A stretch of DNA of 64,000 bases from Bacteroidales bacterium. GTDB taxonomy: Bacteria > Bacteroidota > Bacteroidia > Bacteroidales > UBA932. Location of the stretch: assembly GCA_029007435.1 (NCBI GenBank), contig JAQXHU010000032.1:1-64000 (forward strand), read 5' to 3'. Positions 27,772 through 37,308 of this stretch are shown here, piece after piece; positions within the stretch are counted from its first letter, which is position 1; every line of letters begins with the position of its first letter. Position numbers and translations under genes: made by a program. The notes under the pieces are model-generated. The model saw nothing but the letters and a program-made list of their open reading frames with translations, searched no databases and was not told where the DNA came from.

Positions 27772-29068
27772 AATAGGCAGTGGCTGCCCTATAGCTGTGC
27801 AGACTATGTGCAACACCCACACGTACGATGTGGAAGGCACAGTGGCCCAATGCATAAGAATGGCGGAAGCGGGAGTTGACATTATCCGCATCACTGTCCC
27901 GGGACTTCAGGATGTTCCTAAAATGAAGGAAATCCGGGAAAGGCTGAGGAAAGCGGGGATAAATACTCCCCTTGTGGCCGACATACATTTTTCTTCCGAG
28001 ACAGCAATAGCTGTAGCCCCGTTTGTGGAAAAAGTCAGAATCAATCCGGGCAATTTCAATAAAGACTTCGAGGAAGCAGGCAGACAGCTGAAACGCCTGC
28101 TTGAAGTGTGCAGGGAGCACGGGACAGCAATACGTATCGGACTGAATCACGGTTCTCTTGGCGATAGAATCACAAATCTGTACGGAAACACTCCACAGGC
28201 TATGGCAGAGGCCGCAATGGAATGGATAAATCTCTGCAAATCAAATGATTTCTACAATGTGACAGTATCCCTGAAGTCAAGCAACACTTGCGTGATGGTG
28301 GAGGCATACAGAATCCTCGCGGAGAAAATGAAAGCTTCCGGAACTGTATTCCCTATGCACGTCGGAGTGACTGAAGCCGGCAACGGAGACTCAGGGCGGA
28401 TCAAATCCTGCGTGGGAATATCCTCACTGCTGTCGGAAGGCATAGGAGACACAGTGAGAGTATCACTGACGGAAGATCCTGTGAATGAGATACCTGTAGG
28501 AAGATATCTTGAGCAGAGATATGACGGAAAACTCGTCTCTTCTTTAAGAAATGTCCTGATTGAGGGGAAAACTGCGGAGGCTGTATATGACTCCCCTTCG
28601 AGAGAACGGCTTATGCTTGACTTCGCCTGCGATTTCGGCAAACGGCTTATGGACAAGGACCTGGACGAAGTCAAATTGTCAGGAACATATATCAGTGAAG
28701 GTAATAAAGTGGATATAGCCGGCTCCGGAACCGGTGAATATCTGGAAGACGAGCTGATGCAGGCCACAAGAAGGCGTTTCTACAAACCTGAATATATCGC
28801 CTGCCCTGGTTGCGGCAGGACTATGTACAATCTTCAGGAGACATTCGAAAAGGTCAAGGAGCGGACATCGCATCTGAAAAATGTGGTGATAGCCGTTATG
28901 GGATGCATAGTGAACGGTCCCGGCGAGATGGCAGATGCCGACTGGGGATATGTGGGAGAAGGAAACGGTAAAGTGTCAATATACCGCCGTAAAGAGGCGG
29001 TAATGCGGCATATCCCTGAGAACGAGGCAGTTGACCTGCTTGTAAAACTCATAGAAGACGAGAAGTGA
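27728..29068 (+). CDS. ispG: 4-hydroxy-3-methylbut-2-enyl-diphosphate synthase
   Basis: VRINPGNFNK, LNHGSLGDRI, VTEAGNGDSGRIKS, EYIACPGCGRT, MGCIVNGPGEMADADWGYVG. Confidence 0.95.
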   Translation: MTRLQTLQAQIGAVRIGSGCPIAVQTMCNTHTYDVEGTVAQCIRMAEAGVDIIRITVPGLQDVPKMKEIRERLRKAGINTPLVADIHFSSETAIAVAPFVEKVRINPGNFNKDFEEAGRQLKRLLEVCREHGTAIRIGLNHGSLGDRITNLYGNTPQAMAEAAMEWINLCKSNDFYNVTVSLKSSNTCVMVEAYRILAEKMKASGTVFPMHVGVTEAGNGDSGRIKSCVGISSLLSEGIGDTVRVSLTEDPVNEIPVGRYLEQRYDGKLVSSLRNVLIEGKTAEAVYDSPSRERLMLDFACDFGKRLMDKDLDEVKLSGTYISEGNKVDIAGSGTGEYLEDELMQATRRRFYKPEYIACPGCGRTMYNLQETFEKVKERTSHLKNVVIAVMGCIVNGPGEMADADWGYVGEGNGKVSIYRRKEAVMRHIPENEAVDLLVKLIEDEK

Positions 29069-29083
29069 ATCTCTGACAAGAAT

Positions 29084-30385
29084 TTATTCAGCTTCCTGTT
29101 CCTCCGGGACAGGAAGTTTTTTCACTATCACCTTGTCAATCCTCGCACCGTCCATATCGGCAACTTCGAATGAGAAGCCTTCCCACTCGATTCCCTCACC
29201 GGACTTGGGAACGTGCTCAAGTTTCTCAAGAAGGAGACCTCCGACTGTGGAGAAATCGTAGTCTTCAATATTCTCGTCAAGGCCGAAATGCGTAAGGAAG
29301 TCATACATAGAGCATTGTCCATCAACATACCATCCGTCACCATCCTTTCTCGCAATGATGTCAGGCTCCTTCATCTGTTCCTGTGCATTCATATTGCCGA
29401 CCAGGGCATCGAAGATGTCTTTAAGAGAAATGATACCGGCAAGACCACCGAATTCATCGCAGACAAGTGCCCTGTGAATCCTCTCGGACTTCATATATTC
29501 CAGCACGGCATAGACGCTCATATTCTCGTGGACATAATGCGGCTCTTTGACCATTTTCTTGAGATTGAACTCGCCACCGCTCCTGAGCGCAGCAAGATAA
29601 TCCTTGATTGACAGGACACCGGCAACATGGTCAAGATCACCCTCCACCACGGGATATTGCTCGAAAATTGTGCTTTCAATTATCTTTATGGTCTCAGCCT
29701 CTGTCATCTCAAGATCAAGCCAGACTATGTCGTCCCGCAAAGTCATAATCGTGCTTACACTCAGGTCTCCGAGAGTGAAAACCCTCTCGACAATGTCCTG
29801 TTCGACTGGCAGAACCTCACCCTCGTCTTTTCCTTCCTCTATCATTGACTTTATCTCATCCTCGGTGACTTTGCTTTCGCACTCCTTGATTCTCAGGATT
29901 TTTGTGCATATAGCAGTGGATTTCGCAAGAGCCCAGACAATCGGGGAAGCTATCCACGATACGAAACGCATCAATCCTGAGAGCGCTTTGGCCACCTTCT
30001 CAGGATTCGACATAGCTATGCGTTTTGGAACCAGTTCGCCTATGAGAATGGACAGGAACATCACAATGAAGACAATGATTGCCTTCGCAATCACACCTGC
30101 TGTGCCGGGATTCAGTCCCCATCCGACAAACACTTCTGCAAAATCACGGGCCAGAGTGTCACCTGAGAAAATACCGGTAAGAATTCCTACCAGGGTGACC
30201 CCCATCTGGACTGCGGAAAGGAACTTGTCCGGATCGGAGGAAAGCTTCAAGGCAGCCTTCGCTGCTTTGTCCCCCTTCGCAGCCTCTGAATTCAGTTTGG
30301 ACTTCCTGGAGGATATCATCGCTATCTCAGACATCGAGAACAGTCCGTTCACCAGAATCAGCAGAAATATTATAAAAGCTTCCAT
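29084..30385 (-). CDS. CNNM/CorC-type transporter (hemolysin family) with CBS pair
   Basis: DUF21 TM domain, VSTIMTLRDDIVWLDLEM CBS, DEFGGLAGIISLKDIFDALVG, C-terminal CorC_HlyC domain. Confidence 0.92.
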   Translation of the reverse strand: MEAFIIFLLILVNGLFSMSEIAMISSRKSKLNSEAAKGDKAAKAALKLSSDPDKFLSAVQMGVTLVGILTGIFSGDTLARDFAEVFVGWGLNPGTAGVIAKAIIVFIVMFLSILIGELVPKRIAMSNPEKVAKALSGLMRFVSWIASPIVWALAKSTAICTKILRIKECESKVTEDEIKSMIEEGKDEGEVLPVEQDIVERVFTLGDLSVSTIMTLRDDIVWLDLEMTEAETIKIIESTIFEQYPVVEGDLDHVAGVLSIKDYLAALRSGGEFNLKKMVKEPHYVHENMSVYAVLEYMKSERIHRALVCDEFGGLAGIISLKDIFDALVGNMNAQEQMKEPDIIARKDGDGWYVDGQCSMYDFLTHFGLDENIEDYDFSTVGGLLLEKLEHVPKSGEGIEWEGFSFEVADMDGARIDKVIVKKLPVPEEQEAE

Positions 30386-30390
30386 ATCAG

Positions 30391-31044
30391 TTATTTAAGT
30401 TCAGCTACAATTGTTTCCGCCGCCTTGATTTCCTGCCCAAGATGAACCTTCACCTCAGCATCCAACGGGAGAAAAACATCGAATCTGGAACCGAACTTGA
30501 TGATGCCGCACTGCTTTCCCCTCGCTTCAATGCTGCCAGTCTCCGAATAGCATACAATTCTCCTGGCGAATGTGCCGGCAATCTGTTTGAAGAACACCTC
30601 TCCGTGACCTGTGTCAATGGCTGTGGAGGAATGCTCGTTCTCCTCGGCGGCCTTGGGAAGGAAAGCGAGAAGGTATTTGCCGGGATGATATTTATAATAG
30701 GTCACCCGCCCGCCCACAGGCCAGAAATTTGCGTGGACATTGAAAAAATCCATATAGACCGAGACCTGTATGCATTCTCTTTTGAGGTACTCTTTCTCAA
30801 ATGTCTTACGGATGATGACAACTCTTCCGTCAGCTCCTGACGTTACCAGATTGTCACCGGAAGGCGTGTGTCTGACTGGCACTCTGTGAAACCAGAAGAC
30901 GAAAAAAGCGAAACCGGTCAACACAGCGGAGATTCCCCACGACAAGGCCTTGATATTGATAAATTCCAAGCTTATATAGACCAGCAAGGCGCAGACAAGC
31001 CACGCTATCGCAATGGTTCCGTATGAGTTTTTGTCAATCTTCAT
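30391..31044 (-). CDS. psd: Phosphatidylserine decarboxylase family protein
   Basis: FFNVHANFWPVGGRVTYY, IVCYSETGSIEARGKQCGIIKFGSRFDVFLP (LGST-like processing site region). Confidence 0.9.
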   Translation of the reverse strand: MKIDKNSYGTIAIAWLVCALLVYISLEFINIKALSWGISAVLTGFAFFVFWFHRVPVRHTPSGDNLVTSGADGRVVIIRKTFEKEYLKRECIQVSVYMDFFNVHANFWPVGGRVTYYKYHPGKYLLAFLPKAAEENEHSSTAIDTGHGEVFFKQIAGTFARRIVCYSETGSIEARGKQCGIIKFGSRFDVFLPLDAEVKVHLGQEIKAAETIVAELK

Positions 31045-31111
31045 AAAAAATTGCAGTTGCAGATTTCAAACTCCAAAGATAGGAATAAAAAATCAATTAG
31101 GAAAACTGCCG

Positions 31112-31939
31112 TCAGAATATGTTCATAAGAATCAGATAAAGTGCGCCTATAGGTATCGAGAACAATGTGCTGTCAAATCTGTCCAAAAGGCCGCCGTGCC
31201 CTGGTATTATCACACCCGAATCCTTGACCAGATAATAACGTTTCCACTGGGACTCGAAAAGATCTCCATATACACCGGCGATATCCATTATCACAGCAAG
31301 CACAATGGCGTGAAACAGGGAGATATCTATACACATCGTAAACTTTATAATCACAGCAGCGAGCACAGAGCAGAACATTCCACCCCAGAATCCGACCCAG
31401 GTTTTCTTGGGAGAGATTTCAGGGAAAAGTTTCTTCGGAAAATACTTTCCAAGAGAACATCCGAATACGAATCCGCCTATGTCCGATGCCCAGATAAGAA
31501 TGAAGAAATAGAGCAGTAAATGGCCGTTGAACTCATTGTTGAAAAAGACAATGAGGTTTGACAGCGAAAGCGGGACGGCTATATACAGAATAGCTGTATA
31601 TATATCGGAAAACTTTCCGAACTCAGTCTTGTCCTTGACATACAAGGAATTCACCATCACGATTATTGTCGGCAATATCGCTATCGCAACGTATTTGGCC
31701 TGTACATCGTAGGCCATAGTCAGAAACAGGAGCACAAACAGTGTCTCACCTGACAGGATGGCAAGAATCCTCGAAAATTTATACCTGTCCTTCATTGTAA
31801 TGGTATAAAATTCGTGCATCATCACACCCATTATGAACATAATGAGAGCGGCGAACAGGAATTTGCTTACAGTCAGGCCTGCCAGCATAATGCAGACAAA
31901 AGCGACACCCGAAATTGTCCTTTTAACTGTATTGTTCAT
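31112..31939 (-). CDS. cdsA: Phosphatidate cytidylyltransferase
   Basis: SPKKTWVGFWGGMFCSVL and DLFESQWKRYYLVKDSGVIIPGHGGLLDRFDS CTP-transferase signature. Confidence 0.94.
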   Translation of the reverse strand: MNNTVKRTISGVAFVCIMLAGLTVSKFLFAALIMFIMGVMMHEFYTITMKDRYKFSRILAILSGETLFVLLFLTMAYDVQAKYVAIAILPTIIVMVNSLYVKDKTEFGKFSDIYTAILYIAVPLSLSNLIVFFNNEFNGHLLLYFFILIWASDIGGFVFGCSLGKYFPKKLFPEISPKKTWVGFWGGMFCSVLAAVIIKFTMCIDISLFHAIVLAVIMDIAGVYGDLFESQWKRYYLVKDSGVIIPGHGGLLDRFDSTLFSIPIGALYLILMNIF

Positions 31940-31969
31940 TTGGTTTAAGTTTTTAGTACACAATTAAGA

Positions 31970-33913
31970 TCAGGCCTCAGAAGGCGCCTGTGCGTCTTCC
32001 GGCGGCTTGACCTTGGGTCCAAGTATTCTTTCCACGTCTTCGGCGAAAATGACCTCCTTTTCAAGCAGCAGGGCGGCCATCTGAAGGAAACCCTCTTTAT
32101 GTTCAGTCAGGAGTTTCAAAGTTCGGTCGTGTATATATGAGACAAGGCTCTTGACTTCCTCATCTATCAGTTCAGCAGTCTTTTCGCTGTATGGCTTGGT
32201 CAGGTCATAGCCTCGGGACCCTGTAGAGTCATAGTATGACAGTGCGCCGACTTTCTCGCTCATTCCGTAATACTTGACCATTCCGTATGCCATCTGGGTA
32301 AGCCGTTCAAGATCATTCTGGGCTCCGGTGGAAGGCTCACCGTTGACCATCTCCTCGGCCACACGGCCTCCTATGAGTGAGCTCATCTCATCCATCATTT
32401 GGGATTTCGTCCAAAGTTTACGCTCTTCAGGAAGATACCACGCCGCTCCAAGAGCCTGCCCGCGCGGGATAAGAGTCACTTTGAACAGAGGATGGGCAAA
32501 AGGAAGAAGCCAGCTGACAGCGGCGTGACCTGCCTCGTGATGGGCAATAGAACGCTTTTCCACAGGCGTGATGATGGATGACTTGCGCTCTAGTCCGCCG
32601 ATAATCCTGTCCACCGCATCGAGGAAATCCTGTCTGTCAATTTGAGGTTTGTCTTTCCGGGCAGCAGTCAGCGCAGCCTCATTGCAGACATTCGCTATAT
32701 CGGCACCTGAAAAACCAGGAGTATGCTTCGCTAAAAACTCAACATCGAAATCAGGCTCAAGTTTCAGGCCTTTCAAATGCACCTTGAATATTTCCACACG
32801 CTCCTTCAACTCAGGAAGTTCCACGTGAATCTGCCTGTCGAAGCGGCCGGCCCTCAAAAGAGCCTTGTCCAGAATATCCGCTCTGTTCGTGGCAGCAAGG
32901 ATGATGACTCCGGAATTGGTGTCGAATCCATCCATCTCCGTAAGCAGCTGATTCAATGTATTTTCACGTTCGTCATTCGATGAGAACCCGACGTTCTTGC
33001 CCCTCGCGCGGCCCACTGCGTCAATCTCGTCAATGAACACGATACAAGGAGCCTTCTCTTTGGCCTGGCGGAACAGGTCGCGAACCCTTGAAGCACCCAC
33101 ACCAACAAACATTTCCACGAAATCCGAACCGGAAATGGAGAAGAACGGGACATTGGCCTCTCCAGCTACTGCTTTGGCCAGCAAGGTCTTGCCGGTACCA
33201 GGAGGGCCCACAAGAAGGGCACCCTTCGGAATCTTTCCTCCGAGCGCGGTATATTTGGCAGGATTCTTAAGGAAGTCCACTATTTCCATCACCTCTTCCT
33301 TCGCTCCATACAGGCCGGCCACATCCTTGAATGTGACTTTCACCATATTCTTGTCAGCCAGTTTTCCAGTGGATTTACCTACACTGAAAATACCGCCCTG
33401 TGCGCCCGGTCCGCCAGCTCCCATATTCCTGTTGAAGCCACGGAACATAAAAACCCACATCAAAATCAGCAGCACAGGGAAAAGAAACCAGTTGAGAATC
33501 TGTCCCCAGACCTTGTCGTCATTCTCAAGCACCACCTTGAAACGGTCTTCTTCAGGAAGCTCTGAGTTGAGAAGCCCGAAATCCACCTCGGGATTGAACT
33601 TGTTGGAAACATAGAACCAGAAATGCGGGGATGAGGCAGGCACCTTTCCATTGAACCTGGAAGAGTACTTGGACAGGCGGTCAGGCCTTATGACCACTTC
33701 CCCCTTGAACTCATTCCGGACGAAAACAATATCTTTTACATCACCGGCCTTGATCATTGTCTCCACCTCGGCCCATTCTATCTTCTGCGGCTTTGCTCCG
33801 CTGTTGTTGAAAAGCATCCAGATTATCCCGGCTATAATCAGGATATAGAGCCAGGACAGCCCGACATTGACAGTGATGATTTTCGGTTTTCCCTTATTGT
33901 CTTTGTTTGCCAT
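31970..33913 (-). CDS. ftsH: ATP-dependent zinc metalloprotease FtsH
   Basis: [57 protein letters not shown] zinc site. Confidence 0.98.
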   Translation of the reverse strand: MANKDNKGKPKIITVNVGLSWLYILIIAGIIWMLFNNSGAKPQKIEWAEVETMIKAGDVKDIVFVRNEFKGEVVIRPDRLSKYSSRFNGKVPASSPHFWFYVSNKFNPEVDFGLLNSELPEEDRFKVVLENDDKVWGQILNWFLFPVLLILMWVFMFRGFNRNMGAGGPGAQGGIFSVGKSTGKLADKNMVKVTFKDVAGLYGAKEEVMEIVDFLKNPAKYTALGGKIPKGALLVGPPGTGKTLLAKAVAGEANVPFFSISGSDFVEMFVGVGASRVRDLFRQAKEKAPCIVFIDEIDAVGRARGKNVGFSSNDERENTLNQLLTEMDGFDTNSGVIILAATNRADILDKALLRAGRFDRQIHVELPELKERVEIFKVHLKGLKLEPDFDVEFLAKHTPGFSGADIANVCNEAALTAARKDKPQIDRQDFLDAVDRIIGGLERKSSIITPVEKRSIAHHEAGHAAVSWLLPFAHPLFKVTLIPRGQALGAAWYLPEERKLWTKSQMMDEMSSLIGGRVAEEMVNGEPSTGAQNDLERLTQMAYGMVKYYGMSEKVGALSYYDSTGSRGYDLTKPYSEKTAELIDEEVKSLVSYIHDRTLKLLTEHKEGFLQMAALLLEKEVIFAEDVERILGPKVKPPEDAQAPSEA

Positions 33914-33923
33914 CTGAGTAGAA

Positions 33924-34382
33924 TTAGATTTTGTCCGGATCAGTTTTACGGCGGCTGACCCTCCTTGCCGATGCCCTTACCTTTGAAGAAGCCTTGGGCT
34001 TGATTCTCGATGAAACAGCCTCTTCCACAACCGGCTCGTCGGTGTATTCCTTTCGCGGAGCGTCAGCCCACAGGTCCTCAAGCCTGTAGAACTCCCTGTA
34101 CTCAGTAAGGAAGACGTGCACAACAACATCCGAATAGTCGAGGATAATCCAGAAATCATTTTCCAAGCCCTGCATACGGACAACCTTGAGTCCGCATTTC
34201 TCCTGCATCTTGACAAGAATATTGTCGGCTATAGCAGCGACAGCAGTCGTGGAATCAGCATTGCAGACCACGAAATAGTCGGAGATTGCCGAACCTATCG
34301 GCCTCAGGTCAAGCGAAACCACATTCTGCCCTTTCTTCTCGAGCATCGCATCCGTTATGACCTTAAGAACTTTATTTTCCAT
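33924..34382 (-). CDS. rsfS: Ribosome silencing factor with extended basic C-terminus
   Basis: ISDYFVVCNADSTTAVAAIADNI, WIILDYSDVVVHVFLTEYREFYRLEDLWADA; start set at MENKVLK. Confidence 0.93.
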   Translation of the reverse strand: MENKVLKVITDAMLEKKGQNVVSLDLRPIGSAISDYFVVCNADSTTAVAAIADNILVKMQEKCGLKVVRMQGLENDFWIILDYSDVVVHVFLTEYREFYRLEDLWADAPRKEYTDEPVVEEAVSSRIKPKASSKVRASARRVSRRKTDPDKI

Positions 34383-34444
34383 TTCAGTTATGTTTTTATA
34401 ATTTTGTTGTAATAAAATACAAATATAAAACAAAAATCAATCCA

Positions 34445-35203
34445 ATGAAAACTGAAATGCCTATAACGTGGTTCGACATCATCGATTCCACCAATTCTGA
34501 AGCTAAAAGGCGAATATCGGACATTGACAAAATGGCAGTATTCGCAGCAAAGTTCCAGACAGCGGGCAGGGGGCAGAGGGGAAACAAATGGTCCAGTGCG
34601 GACGGTGAGAACCTGACTTTCTCAATTGTATTGAAATTCGGGAAAGAGGCTGGCGTGCGCCTGAAAGCATCATCACAATTTGCCTTGAGCGAACTTGCTG
34701 CCCTGTCGGTGCATTCTTACCTGTCAGGCACAGGGGTTGAAGCGAAAATCAAGTGGCCGAATGACCTCTATGTAAGGAACAGAAAAATATGCGGAATGTT
34801 GATTGAGAATGCCCTGGACGGTGAATACATCAGCTCAAGCATCATCGGCATTGGTCTGAATCTCAAACAGAAAGAGTTTCCTCCCGAACTGATTAACCCT
34901 ACGTCTGTATCCATTGTGACAGGTCAGGACATAGAGCCGGAAAATGCACTGGATGATTTCATCCCGCATTTCACCGGGAGACTTGGACTTGTGTTCAGCG
35001 AGGATGGAAGGAACAGACTGCAGGAGGAATATCTCTCTGCATTATACAGAAAAGACCTGGTGCATCAATACAGGGACTGCACTACCGGCGAAGTGTTCAA
35101 CGGTACAATAAAAGGCATCTCCGCGGGAGGCCTGCTCTCGGTAAAGATGCCTGATGACTCAGTTAAAGAATTTTCCTTCAAAGAGATAAGCTATTTACTT
35201 TAG
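34445..35203 (+). CDS. birA: Biotin--[acetyl-CoA-carboxylase] ligase
   Basis: FQTAGRGQRGNKWSS, IKWPNDLYVRNRKICGMLIE. Confidence 0.94.
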   Translation: MKTEMPITWFDIIDSTNSEAKRRISDIDKMAVFAAKFQTAGRGQRGNKWSSADGENLTFSIVLKFGKEAGVRLKASSQFALSELAALSVHSYLSGTGVEAKIKWPNDLYVRNRKICGMLIENALDGEYISSSIIGIGLNLKQKEFPPELINPTSVSIVTGQDIEPENALDDFIPHFTGRLGLVFSEDGRNRLQEEYLSALYRKDLVHQYRDCTTGEVFNGTIKGISAGGLLSVKMPDDSVKEFSFKEISYLL

Positions 35204-35210
35204 CTGGCTC

Positions 35211-35870
35211 TCATTGGATGCCGCGCATTGCGGCAATCGCAGCGGCCGGGTCGGACGCCTTGAACACAGAACTTCCGGCAACCAGAATCCCAGCCCCGCA
35301 CCGTACAAGAGAAGCGGCATTGGAAGGCGACACACCTCCGTCCACTTCAATCACGCAGCCTGCTCTCCTTCTGTCAATCTCCTTCTTCAGGGTATCAATC
35401 CGGGAGAAGGTGTCCTCTATGAATTTCTGTCCGCCGAAACCTGCGAAAACGGACATTACAAGAATGAAATCCGCCTTGTCGAGAAAAGGATAAAGCCTCT
35501 CCACCGGCATATCGGGATTGACAGCGATTCCCGCCTTGACTCCGAAAGAGTGGACAAGGTCCAGAACTGATTCAGTATCAGTGCCGTCCCTGTCCATAGC
35601 CTCAAGATGGAAACTTATCATAGATGCCCCCGCCTTGGCGAAACGCTCCACATATTTCTCAGGATTGACTATCATCAGATGTACATCCAGCGGTTTCCCG
35701 GCTTTTCTGGCAATCGCTTCCACAACGGGGAAACCATAAGAAAGATTCGGAACAAGGACACCGTCCATTATGTCAAGATGGAAAATGTCCGCATATTCGT
35801 TGACCATATCCACATCCTTCTCCAGACGCAGAAAGTCAGCCGAAAGCATTGATGGAGCTATCTGTATCAT
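35211..35870 (-). CDS. rpe: Ribulose-phosphate 3-epimerase
   Basis: IAPSMLSADFLRLEKDV, FHLDIMDGVLVPNLSYG, VEVDGGVSPSNA-like motif. Confidence 0.96.
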   Translation of the reverse strand: MIQIAPSMLSADFLRLEKDVDMVNEYADIFHLDIMDGVLVPNLSYGFPVVEAIARKAGKPLDVHLMIVNPEKYVERFAKAGASMISFHLEAMDRDGTDTESVLDLVHSFGVKAGIAVNPDMPVERLYPFLDKADFILVMSVFAGFGGQKFIEDTFSRIDTLKKEIDRRRAGCVIEVDGGVSPSNAASLVRCGAGILVAGSSVFKASDPAAAIAAMRGIQ

Positions 35871-37297
35871 TTGAAATTGGTTACAACATCCACAAGGAGT
35901 TTCACAAATTTTTCGTTCGATGCAAGGTCCAGACGTTCTCCCGGAGCGTGAACACCTCTGAGCGTAGGTCCGAAAGAAATCATATCAAGGTCAGGGAACT
36001 TGGTAAGGAAAAGGCCGCACTCGAGCCCGGCGTGAATAGCCTTGACTTCCGGTTCGGTTCCGAAAAGCCTTTTGTAAGATGCAACAGTCTCCTCAAGAAT
36101 GTGGGAATCCATATTAGGTGTCCAACCAGGATATGGGTCAGAATGGGAAATCTCCGCTCCCGCAAGAATGAAGGATGCCTCCACCTTCTGGGCCATGAAC
36201 TTCTTCTCTGACTCAATAGAACTGCGCTGGCTTGTTGTCACCATAATCTCGCCCGGCTTGTTCATAAACACGGCGGCAAGATTGCTGGAAGTCTCGACGA
36301 GACCGGCGATATCCTGGCTCATCGCAAGCACACCGTGATGCACTGACATCAGGGAGAGAATGAATCTGCGCGCCACTTCTCCATCAACTGCCTCTGTTGC
36401 GGAACCAGCCTGATTCACTGAAAAAGATACTTCAGGATCAGTATTGTGGAATTCCGCTTTCACTGAAGCCGCGAATTCATTGAAACGGCTGACGAAACCG
36501 CAAGACATTCCGGCAGGCACCGCTATGACAGCCTCAGCCTCCCTGGCAATGGCGTTCCGCTTGTTTCCTCCTCTGAAAGAAACCAGCTGATATGCATTCT
36601 CCAATTCTCCGTAAAGATATCTCGCAAGAATCTGGACAGTGTTCGCCCTCTCCTTGTTGATATCGTCTCCACTATGTCCGCCAATGGCATTGAACACTCT
36701 GAATTTCAGCAGTTCAGCTCCAGATTTTACCGGTTCCGGCATATATTTGAACACCGCAGTAGTATCAACACCGCCGGCGCATCCTACAAACAACTGGCCT
36801 TCGTCCTCTGAATCGAGATTAATAAGCGTCTTGGCAGTGAAAAGGCCTGATTCAATTGCATTCGCTCCATCCATACCGGTCTCCTCGGAAATCGTGAACA
36901 GGCATTCGAGCTTGCCGGTCGGAACATCACTGGCAAGCAATGCGAGAGACGCCGCCACGCCTATACCGTCGTCTGCTCCCAGGGTGGTGTCCTTTGCAAT
37001 CATCCAGCCATCCTCTATCACATAATTTATAGGATCTTTTGCGAAATCGTGGTCACATCCACTGTTCTTCTCGCAGACCATATCCTGATGGCTCTGGAGA
37101 ACGATTGCCGGAACATTCTCTTTTCCCGGAAATGCCTCCCTTGTGATCACCACATTGCCGGTGGCGTCAGTGCGGCAATCAAGACCGTGTTCCGCCGCAA
37201 AACGCTGAAGATAGGCCGTCATCTGTTCCTCACGGCCTGACTCCCGCGGAATTCTGGTGATTTCGCGGAAGATTTCAAGTACTGAATTCGAATCCAT
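35867..37297 (-). CDS. pepD: Aminoacyl-histidine dipeptidase (PepD, M20 family)
   Basis: VLQSHQDMVCEKN, LGADDGIGVA, FTISEETGMDGA, IHAGLECGLF. Confidence 0.94.
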   Translation of the reverse strand: MDSNSVLEIFREITRIPRESGREEQMTAYLQRFAAEHGLDCRTDATGNVVITREAFPGKENVPAIVLQSHQDMVCEKNSGCDHDFAKDPINYVIEDGWMIAKDTTLGADDGIGVAASLALLASDVPTGKLECLFTISEETGMDGANAIESGLFTAKTLINLDSEDEGQLFVGCAGGVDTTAVFKYMPEPVKSGAELLKFRVFNAIGGHSGDDINKERANTVQILARYLYGELENAYQLVSFRGGNKRNAIAREAEAVIAVPAGMSCGFVSRFNEFAASVKAEFHNTDPEVSFSVNQAGSATEAVDGEVARRFILSLMSVHHGVLAMSQDIAGLVETSSNLAAVFMNKPGEIMVTTSQRSSIESEKKFMAQKVEASFILAGAEISHSDPYPGWTPNMDSHILEETVASYKRLFGTEPEVKAIHAGLECGLFLTKFPDLDMISFGPTLRGVHAPGERLDLASNEKFVKLLVDVVTNFK

Positions 37298-37308
37298 ATT
37301 GCTGAGTT

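Noticed and set aside
29604-30398. 264-aa ORF (plus) opposite the CNNM/CorC gene
   Set aside because: Antisense to a conserved gene, Ser/Thr/Ile-rich, no domain recognised
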